64,000 nucleotides of DNA from Moesziomyces globuligerus (GCA_030849465.1 JARVLF010000007.1:430611-494610); one strand, 5' to 3'; shown: positions 30,614 through 41,554, counted from the first letter of the stretch. The notes: generated from the letters alone by a model not told the origin. Numbers and translations are program-made.

Positions 30614-31899
30614 CGGCCATCATCACCGCCGGCATGGGCGGCTACGTGACCACCGCCATGGCGTTCCACAAGCGCTCGGCGCACACGCTCATCTCGTACC
30701 TCCCCACCGCGCACATCTACGCGCGCCTGTGCGAGCTCGTCGCCGTGCGCACCGGCGGTCGCGTCGGCTACTTTTGCGGCGACACGACGCGCCTGCTCGA
30801 GGACATGGCCATCCTGCGCCCGCACATGTTCCCCTCGGTGCCGCGCGTGCTCAACCGCATCGCCGCGCTCGTCCAGGCGCAGGCGGCGGCTCCGGGCATC
30901 AAGGGCGCGCTGCTCCGCAGGGCGCTCGCCGCCAAGATCGCCAACCACGACCGCGACGGTACGCTCACCCACCCGGTCTACGACCGCCTCATCTTCTCCA
31001 AGGTGCAGGCGCTGCTGGGCGGACGTGTCGAGTACATCGTGTCCGGATCGGCGCCGATCCGGGGGGATGTGTTGAAGCTGCTTCGCGTGGTGCTCGCCTG
31101 CGATGTGAGGGAAGGGTATGGTCAGACGGAGAACTACGGCTTCTGCACCATCATGTCGCCCAACGACATCTCGCTCGGTTCGGTGGGTGCGATCTATCCG
31201 GGGATGGAGTTGAAGCTGCGCGATGTGACCGATATGGGCTACACGTCCGAGGACCAGCCGTTTGCGCGCGGCGAGCTGCTCGTCCGATCGCAGTGCACCT
31301 TCCCCGGCTACTACAAGGACGAGGCCAAGACGCGCGAGACGCTGACCGACGACGGCTTCCTCCGCACCGGCGACATTGTGGCGATCGATGCGCTCAACCG
31401 CGTCAAGATCGTCGACCGCGTCAAGTCGCTGCTCAAGCTCTCGCAGGGCGAGTACGTTGCGATTGACAACCTCTCCGAGTTTTACGGTCAGAATCCTTTG
31501 GCTGCGCAGTTGCTTGTGCACGGCGATAGTTTCCGCGACTATCTGATTGGGATTTCGGTTCCCGAACCCACCACCTTTGCACCTATGGCTAGCAAGGTTC
31601 TGGGCCGCAACATTTCGGCCGAGGACACGGCTGCGTTGCAGGAGGCGTGTGCGGATGAAAAGGTGGTGGCGGCTTATCTGGAGCAGTACACCTCGATTGC
31701 TAGGAAGAACAACCTCAAGGGCTACGAGTACATCAAGGGGCTTTACCTCACCATGGATGCGTTTTCGGTCGAGAATGGTTTGCTCACGCCGACCTTCAAG
31801 GTCAAACGTCACGAGGCGGTCAAGCAGTTTGCCGACCAGATCGAACAGGTTTACGCCAGGGGTCCTATCAACGTCTCTTCCGGTCGCGCAAAACTTTAA
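29812..31899 (+). CDS. Long-chain acyl-CoA synthetase with peroxisomal PTS1 (AKL)
   Basis: The 695-residue AMP-forming acyl-CoA synthetase activates fatty acids to acyl-CoA through an acyl-adenylate. ATP-binding motif YTSGTTGNPK lies at about 258-267, the adenylation signature GYGQTENYG near 435, the TGD motif in DGFLRTGDIVAID near 520 and the fatty-acyl motif with the catalytic Lys region (LSQGEYVAIDNLS) near 545. The protein ends in GRAKL; the terminal AKL fits the peroxisomal targeting signal type 1, so import into peroxisomes for beta-oxidation or acyl-lipid synthesis is likely. No membrane anchor is evident. The start is chosen at 29812 after the C/T-rich leader; the frame is open upstream without conserved features. 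Single exon. Confidence 0.93.
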
Positions 31900-32624
31900 G
31901 CTCCCCCTCCCTCTTTCTGCGCCTTGTTGCACCTTGTTTAAAGCGCTTTTTTTTATCGTTGGAAATGCCGAGGTTCTTTGTTTCTCTTTGCCCATCCGGC
32001 ATCCGCGCGAGCAAACAGCCGCTTTGAGTTGGATCTTGTCGAGTGTCAATTGGATGTTGTTTGGAGCTGAAGGCGCTTTTGTTGCATCGTTGTGGGGATT
32101 CGCAGGTGCAAGCAGGGGCTTTTTTTTTGAGTTGAGCGATGGTTGGGGGTTTTGGATACACCAGCTTTGTCGGGGCTTGGTCATCGGTTCAACCGCCATC
32201 AGGGTGGGTCACCCGCTGCGCCGTCCAGTGAACCGTCTTGCCTTTGCATCGAGTCCTTACACAGACTGACCAACTCGTCCATGCCACACCACCACCGATT
32301 CCACAATGCAGCACTCACAAACTGTCGCCACTCCCCTTCCCCGCCACCCCCCAGTCTCAACAAGCAGACCAAGCCCCCAGTCCCCCAACCCACCGCTCGG
32401 CCACACTTTCAAGTCTCGTACACCCACCCTGAGCTCCTCCTTCTCCCCACTCCCTCCATCCCTCCACTCCCAAACCTCATCCCTTCCCCTCACTCTCCAA
32501 CCCGTAAGTTCTCCTCAGTGATGACCCACCATGCATGCCACGATACTTGCTTGCACACTCTCATCCACAACCAGCATGCTGGGCAATCCGAGCGTGCGTA
32601 GAATTCGCAGCGGCTGCTGAGCTA
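31900..32624. other. Convergent intergenic gap
   Basis: About 725 bp lie between the acyl-CoA synthetase stop and the JmjC gene stop. T- and C-rich runs (32330-32480) are present. No gene is supported. Confidence 0.5.
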
Positions 32625-35600
32625 TCAATGCCTGGCCGACGCGGGCGCATAGCTCGCGCCGACGGCCGCATGCGGTGCATAGTGCGGCGGCACCAACCCA
32701 CCCGACGCCTGCGCCACGTACTTGCCCCTCGCCTCCTGCCCGCCCGACGCCGCCGACGCACCGCCATACGCGTGGCGCGCAGCATGCGGTGCGTGCGAAG
32801 CTGGGCCCGGATGGTAGTGTGCATACTCGGCCGCATAGCCCTGCTGCTGGTGCTGCTGCTGGTGCTGGTGGTGGGGACCCCGGTACGCGTACTGCGAGCC
32901 CGCACTGTGCGGTGCAGCGTACGCCTGACCGGGCCCCGGGTGGTGGTACGGCGGTCTGTAGTCCGCATACGCATGCCCCGCTCCAGCTACGTCGCCCGCG
33001 GGCGCGGGCGAGTGCTGCGGCTGGTGCGAGAGCGGCTTGGCGTACGTCGGCAGCGGAGGCGGCCTGTCGTCGTACCCCGCCGGCGGCGCCGCCAGGTGTC
33101 CGTACTGCGAGCCCCCCGCCCCCGCGCCGGACTGGCCAGCATGGCCGTAAGCATAGCCGTGCTGGCCGTGCTGGCCGTGCTGGCCGTGCTGTGGGTGCTG
33201 CGGATGCGCGGGACGCTGTGGCAGCGGCTGCTGCGACTCGGGCTGAAGATGACGTGGGTAGGGCGCGTAGTTCGGGGCGCCGCCAAACGCCTCGTTGCCC
33301 GCGCGCTGGTGCACATGGCCCGGCGAAGCAGCCACGCTCGACTGCGCAAACCGCGCTGCCTCGGCGTCGTACTCTCCCCCTCCATACGCATACGTCGCAC
33401 CCGGCCCGTATGCACCTCCGTGCGCCGGCGCCCCACCGTACATGCCCGGATACGGCTGGGCGTGATGACCGTGCCCAGAGCTCGGGTGTGATTGCTCCTG
33501 AGGGTAGCCGCTAGCGTACGGCGGGCGCGATGCCGGTGCCTGAGCAGCATACGTCGCCCGCGGACCGCGTTGTTGACCGGTTGGGCCCATCGGCACACCC
33601 TGTTGAGCAGCACTAGTCTGCCATGCCCCGCCCGCGTCCTGCTGCGGCGGGTGCGGCGGGTGCGGCGGCTGCAGACCTACGGGGGCCATATCGTTGGCTT
33701 CGGCATGTGCGGCCTGCTTCTTCTTCGCCGGCTGTCGCTTCCGCTTGGGCTTGGCCTCTACAGGCGCCGTGCTGGCATCTTGCGGTGGTGCGTCCGCCCC
33801 CGCACCGTCCACAGGGCCGGAAACTTTCTTGGCCTTGGTAGCGCGCGGCTTCTTGGGAGTTGGTGCCGGCGCCACAGGCTCCGAAGACGCGGCGATGCTG
33901 GCCTCGACAGCCTCCTCGCTGGCGGCCTTGGCGATGGCGCTTGCTTTGGCGGTCGCTTTCCTCCTGCGCTTTGCCGGCGTGGCCGCATCGATATCGTCGC
34001 CAGCCGACGCCGCGTCCTGAACGGCGACAACGGAAACCGGCTCGAGTTTGACCGCATCAGCCTCCGTGGCGGGCGAATCGAGCAGGATCTGCTGGAACTT
34101 GACCGTGCTCGGGATGCCTTCGTCTTCGATGATGATCTCGTCTTCGTCCTCGCGCACCTCAACCATGAGCGCCTGGAACATGCCGCCAGACGTCTTGATC
34201 TTGACCATGCTCGGCACGGGCAGCGCGTGGATGCGCTCGCGCAGCTCGTCTGCCTTGCGCGCCTCCTCGGCCTCTCGGAAGAGCGGATTGTGCGTGCGGC
34301 AGAGCACCACGAGACGTTCCGAATCCTCCGCGCCCGCTTGGACCTGCTCCGCCTGCGCCTTGGCAGAGATCTTTTTGCCTTCCAGACGGTCCGCAGTCTC
34401 GCCGGGGCAGAGGTCGACGAACCAGCCGTTGTCCTCGACCAGTGCGCAGCTGACGTGAGCCGAGCGAGGGCACTTGCCGCGCGTGCACTGGATCTTGGGA
34501 TACAGCTTCTGCAGGCTCGGGTTCGGGCAGATCTGGCACTTGAGCGAGAAGCGCGCCTTGTCGATGCCCTCGATGCCGCACACGACGTCCGCCTTGCCTT
34601 GCTTGCCGACCCAGGTTTCGGGCACGAAGCTGGCGCACAGGCGATGCGCATGGCGACCGGCCATGGCCTTGAGCTTGGCGTTGGTCGAGTCGATGTCGGC
34701 CGGGGTGGGCACGAGATCGACCTGCACGGTGGATGGACAAAAGACACAGGGACTCGAAGCCGCAGCCTGGGGGTCGATGTAGAAGTCGTCGCCGCCCAGG
34801 AAGGGGAGCGGCACGGCCGAGCCGGCTGCTGCTGCTGCTGCGTCGTCTGCCTCCTTCTTGCGTATCCGGCGCTCCTTTGCCTTGTCGTTCTTGATGCGAC
34901 GCTTCTCGTTCTCCTCCTCCTCGACGACGCGAACGGATTCCTCCTTTGCGCGACGGAGCTCGCGCTTGCGTTCGAGCTCCTCCATCTCCTTGCTCTCTTC
35001 GAGCATGGCGTCTACGTCGATGCGCACGCTGTTCTGCGACTGGTCGCAGTGACAGTAGTTTGCCTTGCGCCCAATGTCGAGCCAAGACTCGAGCGCAAAG
35101 TTGACGCTCTCTGCGCAGTTGTAGCCGAGGTTGAAGCCCGAGTGGTAGCCGTACGGATAGGTGATGACAAACTCGCCGGCGTTGTGGACGAGCTTGAGCG
35201 GACGGATGCCGTGGGAGGCGAGGAAGGAGGGTGAGGCGAGGTAGGACTTGTGACGCATAAAGTGCGGGCAGCGTCGGGAGTCGGAGGGGAAGGCGCCGGC
35301 CATGGCAGACTCGAAGCGCTGGCGGTCTGCCTGTCGGATGGCGTACCACTGCTTGGGTGCGCCAAAGTGGATGTAGTTGATCGAGTAGAGGTCCATATCC
35401 TCGACGTGCCAGGCGAAGGTGGCGCGCCACATGCCCCAGTACAGGTAGGGCGTGTTGACGCCGGGGAGCTTGCGCTTGAGACGCAAGCGGGTGAGGACGT
35501 TGTCGAGGTGGCCGACGTTCCAGTGCTGAGTGCGTTGGTCGAAGAGGGTGCCCTTGAGGTCGGCGCCGTACATGGGCGGTTTGCCAAAGTTGAGGCTTCT

Positions 35601-37016
35601 CCAGTACTCGCTCTCGATCTCTCTGCATACCTCGGGAGTCCAATCGGATGGCGAGGGGAGCGAAGGGGCATCGGCGGCTGGCTCGGTCGAGGTGGCTGTT
35701 GCCTCGGTGGAGGAGGCGGACCCGGACCCGGACCCGCAAGCGGAAGCGGAAGCGGAAGCAGAAGCTGGATCGTTGGTGCGAGCGAGCTGATGGGTGGAGA
35801 GGGCCTCTTTGAGCCAGCATTGCTTGTAGTCAAAGGCGCGCCACTCGTCTGGGGTGACGGCGTCTGCTTCCCAGTTCTTTTTTGGCTTGACGGGCGAAGC
35901 GTCTCTGGAGGTGGACGGGGTGTTTGCAGCGGCGTGGCTTGCGGTGCGCTGGGAGCGTCGCTCTGGCGAGCTGGGAGCGGAGGGAGCCGGGGTGGTGGAC
36001 TCTTTGGGCTGGGGGTCTTGCGAAGGTTGTGTCGAGGGCTCGTCGTCGGTGTCTGCGCGCTTGCGCTTGTTGGCGGTGGATCTGGAGTCTGCGGATGTGG
36101 AAGCGGGGCGCGCCTTTCCGCTTCTGGTGCGGACGCCGTCCTCGTCGAGGATGGCCGAAGGCGCCGAGTCCTTTGTGCCGATGACCTTGGGCCCCCAGCC
36201 TCCGTTGGAGACGCCTTCGACTTCGACCTTCCACTTCATGCGGTCCATCTCGGGTCCCTTTTGGCCGTCTGCGATGCAGGCGTCAGCCCACTGCTTTGCG
36301 TTCCAGATCTTTGCGGTGCGTGTGATGTTGGTCTGGCGCCAGACGCCAGAGCCTGCGGGCGTAAAGTGCTGTGTGATGGCATTGCGGATGCGGACCTTGG
36401 AGAGGTCGGCGAGTTCCGGCGATTGGGGGTCGACGGCGGGTGTTGGTGTGGAGGGAGGACGGAGGTCGGGGAGGGCGTCGCGCCATTCCTTGGGAGGCAC
36501 GACCTTGACGATGCCGGATTGCATGCCCCAGCTGTCTATGGCCTGGCAGAAGGCGTAGAAGTCCTGGAACTGTTGCATGGTGGGTTCGAAGACGGGGATG
36601 CCGTCGTGGGAGCCGGATGCGCTGGCGTCTGTGGGGTAGAAGTAGGCGGGTTGAATGGAAGCCAGCGGGTGTTCCTGGTGCGAGGGGGGTGGTGGCAGTG
36701 TGCGTGACGGCGGTGGTGACGGTGATGTTGGCTTTATCTTTGGCTCTTGAGGCGACTTGTTATGCGGCGACGGTGCGTTGGGTTGGGATGAAGCTGAGTG
36801 CGCATGGTCGGAAGCGGCGGCGGAAGTGGCGGGGGTGGAGTGGCGACTGGAGCCGTTGGGAGGCAGCACTGGGGAGGGGCCGTCGGAGGGCGAGGAGGCA
36901 GTTGCTGGCGCGAGGCTGTCGAGGGTATGAGTTGGTGGTGAGCTGTGTGGGGGTTGGGCGTTGGCTGTATCAGGTGTGGCCGCCGTGGCCGCCGTGGCCG
37001 GGTCGGCCGTCGACAT
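32625..37016 (-). CDS. KDM4-like JmjN/JmjC histone demethylase with ePHD
   Basis: A single frame of 1,463 residues. A JmjN box (IPVFEPTMQQFQDF, about 140) is followed by a JmjC domain (about 440-650). The Fe(II) ligands are His535 and Glu537 (HVEDMD) and His near 624 (GYHSGFN); a Lys in HFGAPKQWY fits 2-oxoglutarate binding. A Cys/His-rich extended PHD follows (about 755-880: CVFC, HRLCASF, CQIC, CTRGKC, HVSCA). This domain order matches KDM4/Rph1/Gis1 demethylases of H3K9/H3K36 methyl-lysine. The last 350 residues are low complexity (Gln, Pro, His, Tyr, Gly) and probably disordered. The start at 37016 (MSTADPATAA) is preferred; the frame is open 277 codons further up, but that part includes a CAG-repeat leader. 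Confidence 0.9.
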   Translation of the reverse strand: MSTADPATAATAATPDTANAQPPHSSPPTHTLDSLAPATASSPSDGPSPVLPPNGSSRHSTPATSAAASDHAHSASSQPNAPSPHNKSPQEPKIKPTSPSPPPSRTLPPPPSHQEHPLASIQPAYFYPTDASASGSHDGIPVFEPTMQQFQDFYAFCQAIDSWGMQSGIVKVVPPKEWRDALPDLRPPSTPTPAVDPQSPELADLSKVRIRNAITQHFTPAGSGVWRQTNITRTAKIWNAKQWADACIADGQKGPEMDRMKWKVEVEGVSNGGWGPKVIGTKDSAPSAILDEDGVRTRSGKARPASTSADSRSTANKRKRADTDDEPSTQPSQDPQPKESTTPAPSAPSSPERRSQRTASHAAANTPSTSRDASPVKPKKNWEADAVTPDEWRAFDYKQCWLKEALSTHQLARTNDPASASASASACGSGSGSASSTEATATSTEPAADAPSLPSPSDWTPEVCREIESEYWRSLNFGKPPMYGADLKGTLFDQRTQHWNVGHLDNVLTRLRLKRKLPGVNTPYLYWGMWRATFAWHVEDMDLYSINYIHFGAPKQWYAIRQADRQRFESAMAGAFPSDSRRCPHFMRHKSYLASPSFLASHGIRPLKLVHNAGEFVITYPYGYHSGFNLGYNCAESVNFALESWLDIGRKANYCHCDQSQNSVRIDVDAMLEESKEMEELERKRELRRAKEESVRVVEEEENEKRRIKNDKAKERRIRKKEADDAAAAAAGSAVPLPFLGGDDFYIDPQAAASSPCVFCPSTVQVDLVPTPADIDSTNAKLKAMAGRHAHRLCASFVPETWVGKQGKADVVCGIEGIDKARFSLKCQICPNPSLQKLYPKIQCTRGKCPRSAHVSCALVEDNGWFVDLCPGETADRLEGKKISAKAQAEQVQAGAEDSERLVVLCRTHNPLFREAEEARKADELRERIHALPVPSMVKIKTSGGMFQALMVEVREDEDEIIIEDEGIPSTVKFQQILLDSPATEADAVKLEPVSVVAVQDAASAGDDIDAATPAKRRRKATAKASAIAKAASEEAVEASIAASSEPVAPAPTPKKPRATKAKKVSGPVDGAGADAPPQDASTAPVEAKPKRKRQPAKKKQAAHAEANDMAPVGLQPPHPPHPPQQDAGGAWQTSAAQQGVPMGPTGQQRGPRATYAAQAPASRPPYASGYPQEQSHPSSGHGHHAQPYPGMYGGAPAHGGAYGPGATYAYGGGEYDAEAARFAQSSVAASPGHVHQRAGNEAFGGAPNYAPYPRHLQPESQQPLPQRPAHPQHPQHGQHGQHGQHGYAYGHAGQSGAGAGGSQYGHLAAPPAGYDDRPPPLPTYAKPLSHQPQHSPAPAGDVAGAGHAYADYRPPYHHPGPGQAYAAPHSAGSQYAYRGPHHQHQQQHQQQGYAAEYAHYHPGPASHAPHAARHAYGGASAASGGQEARGKYVAQASGGLVPPHYAPHAAVGASYAPASARH

Positions 37017-37286
37017 TTTGGAGGGAGCGCGATGGACGATTGATTCGAGAGGGGCGAGGGCGAAAGATAGTGGTTGCAATAGGGAGTAATCGAGATGGTG
37101 ATCGAGGCGATGCGGCGACGCCAGCAGCCGAGTATGAGGATGAGGGAGCGGAAGAGGGAGAGCGAGAGTGAGAGCGCGAGGAGAGGCGAGGATGGATGAC
37201 GAGGAGAAAGGGCACAAGGCATCGGCAGACTCCGACAGGGCACTTTTTGAGTCCGAGTGCATGCGGCGGCGACTCAGAGTGCAACA

Positions 37287-37321
<35 letters not shown>

Positions 37322-38184
37322 GCGCTTCTTTTTCCAGACACGAAAAGCAAAGGCGAAAAAGAAGCGCGGGAAAAGGAGATGGAAAAGCGCGGGGAGCGAG
37401 CGCGCCTCTCTTTTGGCTCGCTTTCTTTGCCCTTGTCAAGCACACGGGCAGAGGATGAACGACGACGGCGATGCCGACAGCATGACTGTGCACAGTGTGG
37501 GAAGAAACCCACGCCCAAAGAGGTGATGCTTTTGGACAAGGTTGGGCTGGTGCAGTGTTTGTGACGATGCGCACACGACTCTTGCACCGCCAGAAGGGCT
37601 GCCTGAAGCGGGCGCGGAGAAAAAAGCGCAGAACCCTGCGTTGCGCATGCGCCTCGGCAGCTGCCAGCTGAGTCAAAGCGGCCGCGCTTCGTTCGCCAGC
37701 TCGCCAGACCCTGGCCTCTCCCGATTCGCACCAGCGCCCCGTCCAACGCGCTTCAGCTTGCTGCCTCAGCTTGTTGCTTCGGCTTGTTGCTTCGACCGCT
37801 GCTGCAGACGCCCATCCCTGCTCCAATCGCAACCACCGCATAAACATAGTAGCCCTAACCCTTCAACAATGTGTGGGCAATGCTAGCTGTGATCTCTTCT
37901 AGCCGATGGCGGCGAGGTGGGTCGAGTGTGAACCTGTCTCCAGCAGACTTTATCTCGGCCGAGTGAGGTGGGAGGTGGAGGCGAGGGCGGCGACGGCGTG
38001 CGTGCAGCCAGCGGCGGGACGGAATCGAGAGCTGGCGTGGCATCGCGGGTTGGGATGCAAAGGGGGCAAGGCGGCAAGGGAAGCGAGTGTTGTTCTCGGT
38101 GCATCTTGGCCCAACACCATCCTGCTGATTTGCGGCTCTTCCGACGGCGCTCGACTCCGGATCCAACGGCAGTTCCCGACGACG
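37017..38184. promoter_or_regulatory. Divergent promoter of the JmjC gene and SWA2
   Basis: About 1.17 kb separate the divergent start codons, including the CTG run and purine-rich leader sequence on the JmjC side. Open frames crossing the interval lack conserved sequence. No gene is called. Confidence 0.45.
37288..37320 (+). repeat. Eleven CTG repeats in the JmjC gene 5' leader
   Basis: Eleven perfect CTG triplets (CAG on the transcribed strand) lie about 270 bp upstream of the chosen start codon. They are translatable only if the longer upstream start is used. Confidence 0.9.
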
Positions 38185-41061
38185 ATGGACGATCTGCTCG
38201 ATCTCACCTGGCAGCCCTCGACCGGCACCGCCGCCACTGCTTCCAATCCATCCAAACCAACGCAGCAGCCAACGCAGCAGCCAGCGCACAAGCCACTGCG
38301 TCCAGGCTACAGTGCACCCAACTACCACACGTCTCGGCCCGCGGCCAGTGCATCACCCGCGCCACCGGCATCCGCATCCGCGCCCAAGGCTGAAAGCGAT
38401 GCGTTCTCGTCGCTCTTTGCTCCCACCTCCTCGGCCAAGCACGAGGCGAGTCTGAGCTTGGCGCAACGCCAGAAGCTCGCCCAGGAGCAGGCGCGGAGCA
38501 GAGCCGACCAAGAGAGGCGCACCAACGACGCCCTCTGGTCCGGCATCGACTCGACCTTTGCAGCCTCCTCCTCCTCCTCCTCCCCCTCCCCAGCCGTCAC
38601 AGCTGCCAAGCCAACGCCACCGTCGGGACCGTCCGCACCTGCAGCCGCGGCGTCGACCGATCCGTGGGACTTTGACGCCTTCACCTCGACGCCCGCCAAC
38701 CCCCCCGCTGCGATCACGACGGCTGCGACGCCCCTCGCTGCCAAGGCTCAGTCCAAACCACGGCCCAACAACGATCCTTTTGATTTCGATGGCTTCGAAT
38801 CCTCGCTTGCTCCGACGCAACCTACGGCGGCTCGCACCGAGGCGGAGAGGGATGCTTCGGACGATATCCTCGGTGCGCTCGCCATGCCCGTTTCGGATCT
38901 CCCGCCGTCCAGCAGCGTCGCACGCGATCCGCGGCTCGCCACGCTCTCGTCGTCCGCGTCCACCTCGTCGTCCTCGCGCGACAGCTCGCGCGTACCCTCG
39001 CCCGCCAGCGGTCGACGTCAGGCCACTTTGCGCGCCGCAGCTGGCTCGCGTCCGCCATCGCCACCACCGCACGTCATCGGCCAGATCGTAGAGATGGGCT
39101 TCTCGCCCCAGCAGGCGCGTCAGGCCCTCGCTCGCACCTCGACCGGCCTCGACGTCCACGCCGCCCTCGAGCTTCTCGTCGGCGAGGCGCACACCAACGA
39201 CGAGCATCACGAGCATCACGAGCATCACGAGGAGCACGAGGAGCGCGAGGTTCGCGAGCGCAACGCGCGTCGCAGACGTCATCCCGACGCTGCCCGTGCG
39301 CCGGCTGGCGTGCAGTCAGGCGGCGAGGGCGTGGCGGACTGGCAGCAGCAGGCGGACCAGCTGGTGGCGCAGGCGAGCGAGATCGGCTCGTCGGTGCTCA
39401 CGCGCGCCTCGGCGCTCTGGTCCTCAGCCAAGGCGCAGGCGCACCGTGCGCTCGACGAACGCACCCGCTCCACCACCCCGGAGGCAGCCACCGACCGCCA
39501 CCGCGCCCGCAGGTGGGGCACCCCAGCCGCCTCCGCCAGGACCAAGGAGTGGGAGGGCAAGCCAAAGTGGATGCTCGACGCCGAACTCGCCTCCTCGACC
39601 GACAGCACCGCCGCCCCGACCACTGCCGCCAACGACTCGGCTGCCAGTGCACACGGTGGATTCAAGGATTCGGACGACGAGGCAGACGAGCGGGCGCGCG
39701 CGCAGGTGGTCGAACCTCCACGCAGGCGTGAGCGACAGCCAGCTGTGCCAGCTGCGCCTGCGGTGGGTGTGGGTGCAGCGGCGGCGGCTGTCTCGTCGGC
39801 AGCCAACGCGCTGTTTGGGCTCAAGCCCAACGAGGCCGTCGACGGAGGCATTGCGCGACAGTCCAGTCCCGCGCGCGCTTCGACCCCCGCGGCTGCGGCC
39901 AAAGCAGGGTATGCATCACCGAACCGTCGCTTGCCCTCGCGCAGTGCAGCTGCCTCGCCGCACCCGACCGCCACGGTGCCCAGCAAGACGCTGGTTCGGC
40001 GAGTGGTGCCTTCGGAGCCCCGGGAGACGATCGCGCTCGCCGCACAGGCCAAGGAGGAGGGCAATACGCACTTCCGGCTCGGCGCGTATTCGGACGCCGA
40101 ATCGAGCTACACGCGCGGCATCGCCGTCCTCTCGCCTGACTCGCTCCACCTCCTGCCACTGCTCAGCAACCGTGCCAACGTGCGGCTCAAGAACGGCGAT
40201 ACGCCCGGCACCGTGGCGGACTGCGACCATCTGCTGCGCATCATCCTCGCGCCCGCCTCGCCGCAGGGCGGTCAGAGGAACGACGCAGGCAGGGTGGCGG
40301 TGTACTCGCCGAGTTCGGAGGCCGAGCTGCCCGCCGAGTTGGGCGAGGTCAAGCTGCGAGAGACGTTTGCAAAGGCGTTGGTCCGGCGTGCACAGGCGCT
40401 CGAGGCGCGTGAGAAGTGGAAGCTCGCCAGAGCCGATTGGAGCGTGCTCCTCGAATACGAACAGCACGAGGGCTCGGGCGTCAAGACGGCACCTGCCAAT
40501 ATCAGGTTTGCGCGAGAAGGTCTGCAGCGCTGCGCAAAGATGCTGGGCGAATCGCCACCCCAGCAGCCACCGAGTGCTCCGCGTGCCTCTACTTCGACAG
40601 CTCCGAGTGCGCGTGCGCCTGCTTCGAAAGCTTCGAATGCAGCTCGTGCTGCTCGCGAACCGAGCTCAGCAGGAGGATTGAAATCCGGCTCTAGCATGGT
40701 TGGCGGTGGAGGAGCGCGAGCGTATGCGGAGCAGCAGACGGCGATGGCACGCGAAGAATCGGCACGCTTCGAGCTCAAGGATGGAGTGGATGCACGCATC
40801 GAAGCGTGGAGGAGGGGCAAGGAGACCAACCTGCGTGCGCTGCTGTCGTCGCTCGACAGCCTCGTCTGGCCTGAACTCGGATGGCGACCGATCGCACTGC
40901 ATCAGATCCTCGACCCTGCGGCGCTCAAGAAGAACTACACCAAAGCCATCGCCAGGTTGCATCCGGACAAGATCCCAAACACCGCGACGACCGAACAGAA
41001 GATGATCGCCACCGCCGCTTTCCATACCCTCAACGAGGCCTGGAACGCAAACCAACCCTAA
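38185..41061 (+). CDS. SWA2: Auxilin-like J protein Swa2 (UBA-TPR-J)
   Basis: The 958-residue protein has a Ser/Ala/Pro-rich N-terminal half with clathrin/adaptor-type short motifs (DPWDFDAF about 160, NDPFDFDGF about 195). A UBA domain follows (VIGQIVEMGFSPQQARQAL, about 292-335), then TPR-like helices (AKEEGNTHFRLGAYSDAESSYTRG onward, about 618-760) and a C-terminal J domain whose HPD lies near 926-928. This is the architecture of yeast Swa2, which recruits Hsp70 to strip clathrin from vesicles. A His/Glu run (EHHEHHEHHEEHEE) follows the UBA. The start at 38185 (MDDLLDLTW) is chosen; in-frame sequence upstream to 37906 is not conserved. Single exon. Confidence 0.92.
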   Translation: MDDLLDLTWQPSTGTAATASNPSKPTQQPTQQPAHKPLRPGYSAPNYHTSRPAASASPAPPASASAPKAESDAFSSLFAPTSSAKHEASLSLAQRQKLAQEQARSRADQERRTNDALWSGIDSTFAASSSSSSPSPAVTAAKPTPPSGPSAPAAAASTDPWDFDAFTSTPANPPAAITTAATPLAAKAQSKPRPNNDPFDFDGFESSLAPTQPTAARTEAERDASDDILGALAMPVSDLPPSSSVARDPRLATLSSSASTSSSSRDSSRVPSPASGRRQATLRAAAGSRPPSPPPHVIGQIVEMGFSPQQARQALARTSTGLDVHAALELLVGEAHTNDEHHEHHEHHEEHEEREVRERNARRRRHPDAARAPAGVQSGGEGVADWQQQADQLVAQASEIGSSVLTRASALWSSAKAQAHRALDERTRSTTPEAATDRHRARRWGTPAASARTKEWEGKPKWMLDAELASSTDSTAAPTTAANDSAASAHGGFKDSDDEADERARAQVVEPPRRRERQPAVPAAPAVGVGAAAAAVSSAANALFGLKPNEAVDGGIARQSSPARASTPAAAAKAGYASPNRRLPSRSAAASPHPTATVPSKTLVRRVVPSEPRETIALAAQAKEEGNTHFRLGAYSDAESSYTRGIAVLSPDSLHLLPLLSNRANVRLKNGDTPGTVADCDHLLRIILAPASPQGGQRNDAGRVAVYSPSSEAELPAELGEVKLRETFAKALVRRAQALEAREKWKLARADWSVLLEYEQHEGSGVKTAPANIRFAREGLQRCAKMLGESPPQQPPSAPRASTSTAPSARAPASKASNAARAAREPSSAGGLKSGSSMVGGGGARAYAEQQTAMAREESARFELKDGVDARIEAWRRGKETNLRALLSSLDSLVWPELGWRPIALHQILDPAALKKNYTKAIARLHPDKIPNTATTEQKMIATAAFHTLNEAWNANQP

Positions 41062-41554
41062 ACCCTCCCTTTCACCGAAACCCTGCTGTTAGAATCACTC
41101 ACTCCATCCCTCAACCCCAACTCCCCGATCAAAGGAAACAAGATCGTAAGCTGTAAAGTGCTCTGGAAAGGCCGATCTCGAACCGCCAACAAATGTTGTC
41201 AGCCTGGAAGAAATCTCGGCGCTTGGTCAAACATGGCAAGAGGCGTGCGTAGTTATGAAAATAGTACAAGGACGAAAAGGGTGGCGAGGGGGTAAGGGGG
41301 ATGGGGTTTTGGCAATACGCATGCTAACAAAAGAGCAGCGACAGCGATGCCAAGATCTGGGAAGGAAGAAGAAAACCCCGGAGAAAGAGGGGGGCAAGGC
41401 AGAGAAACAGGTGAGGAGGAGTAGGTTATTGTTGAAGGCCGACTGGGTGCGAGCACGACTTTTTCGCCAAGCGGGCGTCGTTACTCGGGGGCAGGCTTGG
41501 CTCGGAGATCAACCTTTGCGAGCAGGTGGGGGTGTTTGTTCGGTGGGATGACGA
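41062..41554. other. Convergent intergenic gap
   Basis: About 490 bp lie between the SWA2 and POM33-like stop codons. The sequence is more AT-rich and purine-rich than the flanking genes, as expected of 3' UTRs. Nothing else is seen. Confidence 0.5.

Noticed and set aside
30559..32199. 546-codon minus-strand open frame
   Set aside because: Antisense to the acyl-CoA synthetase, whose catalytic motifs are unambiguous.
33492..35234. 580-codon plus-strand open frame
   Set aside because: Antisense to the JmjC/ePHD domains; Leu/Arg/Val-rich with no motif.
32625..37847. 1,740-residue start for the JmjC protein
   Set aside because: The added N-terminus is Ser/Arg-rich sequence translated through the triplet run; the conserved part starts well inside the shorter form.
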